Part shown: in pieces, positions 56,152-64,000 of the stretch | Numbering within the stretch: the first letter of the stretch is position 1 | Layout: every line of letters starts with the position of its first letter | From: Liquidambar formosana | Lineage: Eukaryota; Streptophyta; Magnoliopsida; Saxifragales; Altingiaceae | Assembly: GCA_039720395.1 (NCBI GenBank) | Contig: CM077826.1 | Coordinates: 36,174,790 to 36,238,789, forward strand | Length of the DNA stretch: 64,000 nt | Direction of reading: 5' to 3' | Notes under the pieces: model-generated | The model's database searches: none | Told to the model about the DNA's origin: nothing | Seen by the model: the letters and a program-made list of their open reading frames with translations, nothing else | Translations under genes and position numbers: made by a program

Positions 56152-56495
56152 AGACTCAAAGAATAGAATTTCTATGGCATGTCGATAGTTTTTTTACTTA
56201 ACATCAATAAATTGTTATGTCAAACAATTAGTTTCAAATGAATTGCCAATAATAATCTACTTTCAAGATTTGATTTGATTGTGTTGATTGGACCGCACCC
56301 AATGTAACTTTATGGGCTGCCTACGTATCCCCGTTTTCTTTTTTTCTTTTTTCTCTTTTTTTTCTTTTTTTCTTTTTTTCTTTTTTTTTTCTTTTTTTTT
56401 TCTTTTTTCTTCTTTTTTGGGGAATCAGGTCCTCGTAGTTCAAATGCCTTAACTTTTGCCTAGGCCGCCTTTACAGGTTTTCAACCTAGCAGGCC
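56152..56495. other. Convergent spacer with pyrimidine tract
   Basis: Between the antisense gene stop and the pol stop. AATAAA at 56207-56212 may serve the plus-strand gene. An 85-bp run of only T and C (56334-56418) dominates; on the pol-sense strand it is a pure A/G tract. No ORF. Confidence 0.8.
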
Positions 56496-57107
56496 TTATA
56501 CATAATACTTCTTTAATTGATCTAAATTAGTAGGACGAGCGAACTCGATCCCATCCAAATCCATGAGTCGAACAGCCCCTGCTGGCAATATCTCCTTGAT
56601 GACGTACGGTCCTCCCCAACTTGGTTTGAACTTTCCTCGTGGATCGAAAATTGGAGCTCGGATCTCTTTCAACACTAAATCCCCTTTCTTCAAGCCTCTG
56701 TCTTTGACATGTTTGTTGAATGCCCTTGCGACTCTTCTCTGGTACCCTTGCACATGGTAGAGAGCTCTCAATCGCCTTTCATCTAGCAATGCCAACTCGT
56801 CATAATGACCTTTGATCCAGTCCACCTCTGCCAGCTGACTTTCCACAGCAACCCTTAATGAAGGAACTTCCAATTCCACTGGCAGAACAGCCTCCATCCC
56901 ATACACTAGCGCATACGGCGTAGCCCCTGTTGATGATCTGACTGACGTTCTGTACCCCCATAATGCCAACGGTAGTTTCTCATGCCAATCAGTGTACGTG
57001 TCAGCCGTTTTCTGTAATATCTTCTTGATGTTCTTGTTGGCGGCTTCCACTGCAGCGTTTGTCTGCGGGCGATACGGGGACGACAAGTGGTGAACGATCT
57101 TGTACTT
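56496..57107 (-). CDS. Gypsy-2 integrase C-terminal half
   Basis: Continuation in the same frame of the pol ORF 57108-59897 after a single TAG codon at 57108-57110. It contains the end of the catalytic core with the glutamate (SSPYRPQTNAAVEAANKNIK), then LPLALWGYRTSVRSSTGATP, YALVYGMEAVLPVELEVPS and the C-terminal DNA-binding region (RGLKKGDLVLKEIR ... FKPSWGGPYVIKEI). In related proteins the position is usually a Glu codon (GAG), so a single substitution explains the stop. Confidence 0.92.
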   Translation of the reverse strand, partial: KYKIVHHLSSPYRPQTNAAVEAANKNIKKILQKTADTYTDWHEKLPLALWGYRTSVRSSTGATPYALVYGMEAVLPVELEVPSLRVAVESQLAEVDWIKGHYDELALLDERRLRALYHVQGYQRRVARAFNKHVKDRGLKKGDLVLKEIRAPIFDPRGKFKPSWGGPYVIKEILPAGAVRLMDLDGIEFARPTNLDQLKKYYV

Positions 57108-59897
57108 CTACAAGAGTTCTTTGGTCTCCTTCTGGAAATGCTGACCGTTATCTGAAATGACCTCATGCGGTACCCCATATCGGTAGATAATGTTGAGTTG
57201 TATGAACTGCGCCACCTTTTTAGCATTCAAAACTTTGAAGGAAGCTGCTTCCACCCACTTGGTAAAGTAATCGATGGCTACCAGGATGTATTCATGACCG
57301 TTGGATGCCTTCGGCTTAATCTGTCCGATGATATCTATTCCCCATACCGCAAACGGCCATGGGGTTGACATGCTTGTTAAGGGCATGGAGGGCAAGTGTT
57401 GTCCGTTGGCGAAGAGCTGACACTTGTGGCACTTCTTGACGTGGGCATAACAATCCCTTTCCATTGTAGACCAGTAATACCCTAGTCTCATGATCTTCTT
57501 AGCCAACATGTATCCATTCATATGCGGAGCTCCCACTCCTTCATGGATTTCCTCGATGAGTTCTCTAGCCTCTTCCTCCGTGACACACAGCAAGTGGATT
57601 CTGTCGTAAGACCTCCGATACAGTTTTCCTCTACATACCATATAATGGCTTGCCAATCTTCTCAGTGTTCGCCTATCCACGCGAGATGCTTCCTCCGGAT
57701 ATTCTCTTTCCTCAATGAGCCTTCTTATGTCATAAAACCAAGGGTGGTTATCTGTTACCTCTCCTTCTCGAATGGAACAGCAATAAACAGGTTTCTCTCT
57801 GCATTCGATCACGAGCGGTTTCACGCTTCCTCCTTCTGGTATCTCCACTATTGAAGCTAGAGTCGCTAAGGCATCAGCGAACTGATTCTTGTTTCTTGAC
57901 AAGTAATTGAACTCGATCTCTGTGAACTCTTTGGTCAGTGCTTCTAAATAGGCATGATAGGGCAACAGCTTCTCATCGCGAGTCTTCCACTCCCCTTTTA
58001 TCTGACAGATGATCAATGCTGAATCTCCGAACACCTCTAGTTCTTTTATCCCCAACTCTAACGCAGCTTCCAATGCTAGGATGCAGGCTTCATACTCTGC
58101 TATGTTGTTGGTGGCTTCGAATCCCAATTTGACTGCTAAAGGCGTAAAGGCTTCCTCGGGCGAGACTAGTAGCACTCCTATGCCATAACCTCTTTTATTT
58201 GCAGCTCCGTCAAAGAAGACTTTCCAAACCTTCTTCTTGATTTCCAGGATATCTTCGTCGGGGAACTCGTCATTGAATTGGGTTGATGATGACACAGGGC
58301 AGCTTGCCAAATGGTCTGCAATGACACTTCCTTTAACGGACTTCTGCGCCAGGTACTTTATATCGAATTCATTGAGAAGAAGCGACCAACGAACGGTCCT
58401 GTATGATAGGACTGGTTTTTCTAGCAAATATTTCAATGGATCCAATCGACTTATCAACAGGACTTCGAAAGACATCATGTAATGATGGAGTTTCTGGGTA
58501 GCCCATACCAATGCTACACAAGCCTTTTCTAGCGTATTGTACTTTACTTCATAATCTGTCATTTTCTTGCTCAAGTAGTAGATGGCATTTTCCTTTTTCG
58601 ACCCTTCAAGGTATTGAGCTAACATGGCTCCCGTCGCGGTTTCAGTAACCGTTAAATATAACAGTAATGGTTCACCTTGCCGCGGGGGAACCAAGATTGG
58701 GGGGTTACTCAGATACCTTTTAATGGTCTCAAAGGCTTCTTGACAATCCTCATTCCATTCCTTGGAAACGCCCTTCTTAAGTAGCTTGAAAATTGGCTCG
58801 CATACCATAGTCAGATTGGTGATAAAACGACTTATGTATTGAACTCTCCCCAGAAAACCCCGGATCTGCTTTTTCGTTCTTGGTGGCTCCATCTCCGTGA
58901 TAGCTTTTATCTTCCCTGGATCAACTTCGATTCCCCTCTGAGTGATCATGAAACCCAACAGCTTCCCTGCGGTGACTCTGAAGGCGCACTTCTGAGGATT
59001 CAGTCGGAGGTTGTACTTCTTTGCCCTTTCTAGGAACTTCTCCAATGCCGCGAAATGTCCTTCCCGGTCTACAGATTTGACTATCATGTCGTCCACATAC
59101 ACCTCTACTTCTTTATGTATCATATCATGCAATAGGGTCGTAGTAGCTCTTTGGTAAGTAGCCCCGGCATTTCTCAAGCCAAAAGGCATTACCTTGTAAC
59201 AATACGTGCCCCACTGCGTGATAAAAGCCGTCTTTTCCATGTCTCGAGGCGCCATCTTTATCTGGTTGTAACCGGAGAACCCATCCATGAAGGAGAGAAG
59301 AGCATGGCCTGCTGTACTGTCCACCAACACATCGATATGCGGTAGAGGGAAATCATCCTTTGGGCTCGCAGCATTAAGGTCACGGAAGTCAACACACATT
59401 CGCACTTTCCCATCTTTTTTAGGCACAGGCACTATGTTAGACAGCCACTCAGGGTACTCCACAACTTGGAGAAACCCGGCATCTAATTGTTTAGTTACCT
59501 CTTCTTTTACTTTCAAAGCCCATTCTGGTTTTAATCTTCTTAATTTTTGCTTTATAGGCTTTTTAGTGGGATTAGTAGGGATGTAATGTTGCACAATATC
59601 TTGATCAATACCAGGCATATCCTCATAAGACCATGCGAAGGCCTCTACCTTGGCTTTTAGAAGTATTATCAATTTTTCTTTTTCGGCAGGCGAGAGAGTT
59701 ATCCCAATTTTAATTATCCTTGGCAATTCATCTGTCCTTAGATTGATTGATTCCAATTCATCCATGTTAGGTTCGGTAACGCCCCTTTTCCTTTGCTCGA
59801 TGAGCTCCGGGGGGACGTTATTCCTAGGATCTATATCCATGCCATAGATATCCATAGAAGAGAGAAAGGAAACACTGCAAATAATGAAAAGAAACAC
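57108..59897 (-). CDS. Gypsy-2 pol: RT, two RNase H domains, integrase
   Basis: A 929-residue ORF. The coding part starts at about residue 9 (SFLSSMDIYGMDIDPRNN), just after the candidate splice acceptor at 59875. The RT has VPKKDGKVRMCVDFRDLNAA and an intact YVDD (EVYVDDMIVKS). The RT-linked RNase H follows (TETATGAMLAQYLEGS), then a second, archaeal-type RNase H (WKVFFDGAANKRGYGIGVLL ... NNIAEYEACILALEAAL). The integrase has an HHCC finger (HEGVGAPHMNGYM ... CHKCQLFA) and catalytic aspartates in WGIDIIG and VISDNGQHF. The third catalytic residue lies beyond the TAG at 57108. It is otherwise intact over 2.8 kb, so the element is much less decayed than the copia copies. Confidence 0.95.
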   Translation of the reverse strand: MFLFIICSVSFLSSMDIYGMDIDPRNNVPPELIEQRKRGVTEPNMDELESINLRTDELPRIIKIGITLSPAEKEKLIILLKAKVEAFAWSYEDMPGIDQDIVQHYIPTNPTKKPIKQKLRRLKPEWALKVKEEVTKQLDAGFLQVVEYPEWLSNIVPVPKKDGKVRMCVDFRDLNAASPKDDFPLPHIDVLVDSTAGHALLSFMDGFSGYNQIKMAPRDMEKTAFITQWGTYCYKVMPFGLRNAGATYQRATTTLLHDMIHKEVEVYVDDMIVKSVDREGHFAALEKFLERAKKYNLRLNPQKCAFRVTAGKLLGFMITQRGIEVDPGKIKAITEMEPPRTKKQIRGFLGRVQYISRFITNLTMVCEPIFKLLKKGVSKEWNEDCQEAFETIKRYLSNPPILVPPRQGEPLLLYLTVTETATGAMLAQYLEGSKKENAIYYLSKKMTDYEVKYNTLEKACVALVWATQKLHHYMMSFEVLLISRLDPLKYLLEKPVLSYRTVRWSLLLNEFDIKYLAQKSVKGSVIADHLASCPVSSSTQFNDEFPDEDILEIKKKVWKVFFDGAANKRGYGIGVLLVSPEEAFTPLAVKLGFEATNNIAEYEACILALEAALELGIKELEVFGDSALIICQIKGEWKTRDEKLLPYHAYLEALTKEFTEIEFNYLSRNKNQFADALATLASIVEIPEGGSVKPLVIECREKPVYCCSIREGEVTDNHPWFYDIRRLIEEREYPEEASRVDRRTLRRLASHYMVCRGKLYRRSYDRIHLLCVTEEEARELIEEIHEGVGAPHMNGYMLAKKIMRLGYYWSTMERDCYAHVKKCHKCQLFANGQHLPSMPLTSMSTPWPFAVWGIDIIGQIKPKASNGHEYILVAIDYFTKWVEAASFKVLNAKKVAQFIQLNIIYRYGVPHEVISDNGQHFQKETKELL

Positions 59898-60043
59898 ACT
59901 TTATTGACTGAACTAACAAAACAAAACAAAGAAAAGAAAACACATGTGCCACAACTAGGAAACGACTCCTAACTCCACAAGGTGGGCTAGGCGGACACAC
60001 TTTATTTGAAAGGAAAGCTAAGACAAGCTACTAAGGAAGCTAC
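59875..60043 (-). other. Candidate intron joining Gypsy-2 gag-pro to pol
   Basis: Element-sense donor TTT|GTAGCT overlaps the gag-pro stop and acceptor TTATTTGCAG lies 169 nt later. Removal joins the frames exactly as in Gypsy-1. The two introns differ in length and sequence but keep the same boundaries. Confidence 0.55.
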
Positions 60044-60460
60044 AAACTACTATCAGGTAAGTCGAGATCCTCGCCCTCAAGAACTTCTGCAATGGTACCC
60101 TCTTCAAGATACCAATTAAGGAGCGGCATGGCTGCATGGTGAATTGAAGAACACTCGAGATCCGATTCCTCTACAGCAAGAACCATATCTTGAAACATTG
60201 TAACCATGGCTTGCGAATCCATCTGTTCTGCCCAGTCCTCGCTCTTCTTTTCCCAATAGTTATCCTTGATCGCTTCATCGTCAACCATTATTGCAGTGAC
60301 GGGATACCACTCAGTAAAGAATATTTCAAAACCCGGAACTCTCGCCTTGGTTGCTTTGTCAATGGATGGTTCGGGGAATCCACAGAATAGAAAGTCCTCC
60401 CCCTCCTTAACAAAGTAACCATTCAAGGTAGGTCGGTATGGCGAGATTCGGATATCTGGA
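60040..60460 (-). CDS. Gypsy-2 gag-pro C-terminal part
   Basis: The segment after the inserted solo LTR (element sense): SPYRPTLNGYFVKEGEDFLF, GFEIFFTEWYPVTA, one EDWAEQMDSQAMVTMFQDM unit, and the C-terminus LLNWYLEEGTIAEVLEGEDL. Gypsy-1 has two EDWVEH units here. No enzymatic motif. The frame to the upstream part is interrupted only by the copia LTR. Confidence 0.9.
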
Positions 60461-62160
60461 TGTTGGGAATCTAACTAGGGAGGAAAACTACAAAGGGCGG
60501 AATTAAAATTTTCCTACGATTCCCAAACCTATGAATCCGATTATGCATAATACAAAAACATAAACCCTAACTACCAAGAGAGTTGGGATTACTTACAGTT
60601 GATTAATGTCTTCTCCTTTATGCTCCAAGCTTTGTCTTCTCCTTTTTGCTCCAAGCTTTGTCTCCGGACAGCGGTGAGTGAGCAGCCCAAGTGTGCTGCC
60701 TCCAACGGTATCCACACCTAGCTTGAACTTGAAGTCCTTTCCTTCTTTCCCTTGTTGATGCTAGAGTAGGAGAAGAGAGGAGAGAGAGAGAGAGAGAGGT
60801 GAAATTTTCGGCCAGCACTTGGGAGCCTCCAAGAGTGCTTCAAGTGATGATGTCATCACATCATAAATGGCTTTAAATAGCCTCCAACTAGGGCCGGCCA
60901 AGGGGGGTCTCCAAACCCTAATCTAATTTGTGTAATTACTCTTAATTACACAAGTAGCCCACTAGTTTGCATCAATTACAAATTAGCCCCTTAAAAAACT
61001 TTTCTTTAATCACTTATACCCTTTCTCTCATAGACAATCAAGCTCTCTTAGCATGATCAGTGTGTGACCCATTGGGTTCACATAATTAAGTAGTAGGAAC
61101 AGCACAAGTTGTGCACAATGGAACACTTTCCATTAAGGGTCTAATTGAAACTCCTTTCAATTCCCTAATTGATTATAACTCATTTATATCAATTAGGGCT
61201 TCTATTAACCATGAGTAACACCTAGCATATGGCTCATGGTGTGGTCCTTAATGAGGTGAATAGTCATTTACAAAGAACCCTTCTGTTATAGTTTACAGGT
61301 TACAATTCCATCCTTCCATCAACACAATGTCTCCAATTGAACTAATAGGACATGGAAGTCTGTCAAGTCCCTAGTTCAATTACTTTATACTCATTCATTA
61401 ATATCAACTCAATGATGAACTTATGGAAACTCCTTTCCATATTCATTCTACCATGGGCCCATGGATTTAATGAGTTATATTCAATGAATGCTGTATGAGA
61501 CATTCACTCTCTTTTTCCTGAGAGTGATGGATTCCTTGTTGATCACTCACATGCCTTCACACACATAGCAGTAGGGCCAATGAACACCCTTACAGACCCC
61601 TGAATAGGATCTGCACTTAGTGTTATCAAACTTCTAAAGCTACATGTATAAGACAACCATGGTGTCTCAGGTCTAAGGATTACTTGTACCACTATAACAA
61701 TGAGAAACTGATTGACAGGCAGGTTAAAACTCCATTCAGTTTATCTCATATCTTTGGTCACATTCAGTGTACCTATTCTTATAATAGGCACCACTTGTTG
61801 GTTGTAGTGTCTCCACACAAATAGCTTGAGACTAGCTATCCTCCTATAGAGTCAACCTAACAAGTGCTAGTCCTATGGTTCATTACTGTCCATCATAGTG
61901 AACCTTCAACTAGGAATGATTTAGGAGTTTAGTACAGAGATATATTTACAGTCTCAAAATTACAACCCTTTGTAATTTCATATTCTCAACTCTAATTCCA
62001 TGGACATATTATGTAAATATAAATGATGCATATAAACATAATAGAATAAGCCCTTTTATTAAATCAATAATAAATGTGACATATATAAATGAAATCAATT
62101 GATTGTTCCTAATCCCTAAACAATCATCTCCATGATTGGCTCTAGGGCATAATCCTAACA
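60461..62160 (-). mobile_element. Copia solo LTR in Gypsy-2 gag-pro
   Basis: A 1,700-bp LTR, TGTTGGGAATCTAACTAGGG...ATCCTAACA, of the Copia-2 subfamily. The flanks are CTGGA (60456-60460) and CTGGC (62161-62165): a 5-bp duplication with one mismatch. Gypsy-1 has the empty site CTGGCATCC near 16236. Confidence 0.93.
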
Positions 62161-62431
62161 CTGGCACCCTTCCTTCTGCTTTTGCTTTGATCCTTTCTCT
62201 GCTTCTCTGCAACATCTCCATACGGTCCTTTTTGGAAGGCTCATACCCCAATCTGAAGGTATAGGTGACAATGCGGCTCTGAACGGATACCGGTATGCCT
62301 TGCTGACGGCGTCCTAGTCCCATGCCTGGGAAGAAACTCATTTTCTTCATTATGTTCCGCACATGCAAATTGCCATGAGGGCAAAAGTCGAGAGGTATCA
62401 ACTCTCTCTGTTTCGGCTCTTTCTCTATGCA
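62161..62431 (-). CDS. Gypsy-2 gag-pro G-patch segment
   Basis: In frame after the TAA at 62432: CIEKEPKQRELIPLDFCPHG, then a G-patch-like motif MSFFPGMGLGRRQQG and YTFRLGYEPSKKDRMEM, until the solo LTR at 62160. It is equivalent to residues 890-980 of Gypsy-1 gag-pro. Confidence 0.88.
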
Positions 62432-64000
62432 TTAAACATACTCGAACCTAGACAATGGTGCCCCAACGGGCTCGGGCTTGATCTCGCAAATGGGTACCCC
62501 TGACGACTTTAAGTCATAATCACCTTGAAGTGTGACGATGGCCCCTTCATAAGGGAACTTGACTTTTTGGTGCAATGAAGAAGGGACAGCCCCTGCAGGA
62601 TGAATCCAAGGTCTTCCCAACAAGAGGTTGAAGAACGACGGGACGTCCAGCACTTGGAACTCCACTCTGAATTCTGTAGGCCCCATAATCAGCGGCAAAG
62701 TGACCACTCCAATCACCTCTCTACGGGTGTTATCATAGGCTCTCACTGTTTGCCCGGATGGCATGAAGTCGGTAGGATCCAATCCCAAGACGGTGGCAGT
62801 TCTGAGAGGGCACACATTAAGAGCGGAACTATTATCAATCAGGACAGTTGGAACTCTCTTTCCCATGGTGTCGACAGTGATGTACATGGCTTGCGAATGG
62901 CTAGGTCCACTTTTAGGTAGGTCTGCTTCTGAGAACACAATGGTTGAGTTCTTCGAGGTTGGATTCACCAAGTTCACCAAATTTTTCGGAGATGTGTCAA
63001 CAGGAACCTGTATTTGGTTCAGCAACTTCAAGATAGTCTGACTGTGCTTGTAAGAGGCCATGAGCAAACCCCATATAGTGATGTTGACATTAGTCTTTCT
63101 CAATTGCCTAAGCACTTCATCCTCCTCTTCTTGCAGGTCGAGGTGGCGATTACCTTCCAAGTCCCCCAATGGGTTGTCAGATTCTAAGTGCGAAGGCTTG
63201 AAATGGCGACCCCCTCTAGTTATGTGCTCTATCTCGTCATCGCTCATCCACATATCATCAATCTCACCTACATCACCCATGAGGTCATCCCATGTGATTG
63301 TGTCGATCTCTTCCATTTGGACTTCCTCTGGTAACTCATCCCAACCCGTGGGGATTATAGGCTCATCAGGGATGGGGTCGGGGTAGAGTACATAGTAATC
63401 AAACTTTCCGGATGACTCTCCCAACAAACCCACTTTAGGATCTCCTGCCTCGAACCTTTCTTTCAATTGTCGCTGCATGGACTTCTTTAGCAATACCAAA
63501 ACCTTTTGATCAATAAGGTCTTGAACTACCTTTTTTAGTATAACACAATCTTCCGTATCATGTCCGGGCGCCTGATGGTACAAACAGAATTGGTGAGGAG
63601 TCGAGGGCCTCGGCTTTGAATGGCATGGCAATATGAGCCCTTTATCACAACATTGGTGGAAAACTTGAGTCAAGGTCATGGGAAGCGGCGTGTATTGCCT
63701 TATGGGTTGATGGGATTGGGACGAGCCAAGCTCGATGGCATTTATGTTGTTGGGAGGAGGCACATTATGGGTGGGGAGGGGATTTCGAGTGACATTTGGG
63801 CGATTTGGTGCGGTGGGTGGTGAAATGATCTGCTTGTCAAGCAAATCTTGGATTTCATGGCGGAGGCGGTAACAACGGTTGGTTAGATGGCCTTTGGCTT
63901 GGTGGAACTTGCAATATTCATTCTCATTGTAGTTCTTGGGCAATGGGTTTGGGGGAGGCCTTGGGTCGAGGGGTTTCAGGAGATCACGGCTTCTCAGCTT
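62432..64000 (-). CDS. Gypsy-2 gag-protease, partial at window edge
   Basis: The open frame runs to the window edge (KLRSRDLLKPLDPRPPPNP precedes the first ATG at 63943). It has two CX2HX4HX4C motifs (CKFHQAKGHLTNRC and CLYHQAPGHDTEDC) and the protease motif VLIDNSSALN, where Gypsy-1 reads VLIDNGSALN: the active-site Gly is Ser. The TAA stop at 62432 falls where Gypsy-1 has a Gln codon (EYVQC), consistent with a single C-to-T change. The gag core domain lies beyond the window. Confidence 0.92.
   Translation of the reverse strand, partial: KLRSRDLLKPLDPRPPPNPLPKNYNENEYCKFHQAKGHLTNRCYRLRHEIQDLLDKQIISPPTAPNRPNVTRNPLPTHNVPPPNNINAIELGSSQSHQPIRQYTPLPMTLTQVFHQCCDKGLILPCHSKPRPSTPHQFCLYHQAPGHDTEDCVILKKVVQDLIDQKVLVLLKKSMQRQLKERFEAGDPKVGLLGESSGKFDYYVLYPDPIPDEPIIPTGWDELPEEVQMEEIDTITWDDLMGDVGEIDDMWMSDDEIEHITRGGRHFKPSHLESDNPLGDLEGNRHLDLQEEEDEVLRQLRKTNVNITIWGLLMASYKHSQTILKLLNQIQVPVDTSPKNLVNLVNPTSKNSTIVFSEADLPKSGPSHSQAMYITVDTMGKRVPTVLIDNSSALNVCPLRTATVLGLDPTDFMPSGQTVRAYDNTRREVIGVVTLPLIMGPTEFRVEFQVLDVPSFFNLLLGRPWIHPAGAVPSSLHQKVKFPYEGAIVTLQGDYDLKSSGVPICEIKPEPVGAPLSRFEYV

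Larger units (their letters stand above)
46503..64000 (-). mobile_element. Gypsy-2: Tat/Ogre-like element with two antisense genes, 5' end outside window
   Basis: Minus-strand element. Its 3' LTR is 46503-49514, followed inward by a polypurine tract, a 3' region with tandem repeats, two genes on the opposite strand (51739-54401 and 54905-56151), pol (56496-59897) and gag-pro (60040-64000, split by a copia solo LTR). At least 17.5 kb lie in the window; the gag N-terminus, leader, PBS and 5' LTR are to the right. Dual RNase H, G-patch and antisense extra genes match the Tat lineage. Confidence 0.9.

Overview
The window is plant nuclear DNA made almost entirely of nested LTR retrotransposons. 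I see no bacterial-type genes, no CRISPR array, no rRNA or tRNA gene and no convincing single-copy host gene. The plant origin follows from: Ty1/copia elements primed by initiator tRNA-Met; large Ty3/gypsy elements with long (about 2.7-3.1 kb) LTRs, a PBS matching the 3' end of a plant tRNA-Arg type, two RNase H domains and a G-patch (Tat/Ogre-like); plant-mobile-domain and DUF7745-like coding sequence; and TTTAGGG-type motifs. The species cannot be told.

Left block (1-23017). A Tat/Ogre-like gypsy element on the minus strand (Gypsy-1; 5' LTR 19892-23017, gag-pro 15569-19174, RT 14337-15533, RNase H 13266-14335) is cut by a copia solo LTR (11616-13265, TSD TGGCC) and by a copia element (Copia-1, minus, 1-11545; its 3' LTR runs off the left edge). 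The leader of Copia-1 carries a solo gypsy LTR (4414-7203, TSD GTATG).

Middle block (23018-34432). Gypsy-1 sits in an older copia LTR (LTR A), which is also split by a full-length but internally decayed copia element (Copia-2, minus, 23157-32337, TSD ACATT). LTR A abuts a plus-oriented LTR stub (33001-33204). A 1.2-kb minisatellite island follows (50-bp then 81-bp units), the only stretch that does not look like a retrotransposon.

Right block (34433-64000). Copia-3 (plus) begins with a 5' LTR at 34433-36133. It contains a 311-bp foldback element and a gypsy solo LTR (TSD AGTAG) inside gag, and ends at a plus-oriented gypsy LTR (44112-46502). Into that LTR went Gypsy-2 (minus, 46503 to beyond 64000). 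Gypsy-2 carries gag-pro, pol with one premature stop, a 3' region with tandem repeats, and two extra genes on the opposite strand: a multi-exon plant-mobile-domain gene (about 51739-54401) and a DUF7745-like gene (54905-56151). A copia solo LTR (60461-62160) interrupts its gag-pro.

The most interesting structure is a large palindrome (arms CTCGGGTGACC / GGTTACCCGAG or GGTCACCCGAG). It lies upstream of the TATA box in the gypsy LTRs, exactly 187 bp away in three of them, and recurs upstream of both antisense genes of Gypsy-2. A fourth LTR keeps a palindrome in the corresponding place with different sequence. In both gypsy elements a frame-consistent candidate intron removes the gag-pro stop and joins gag-pro to pol.
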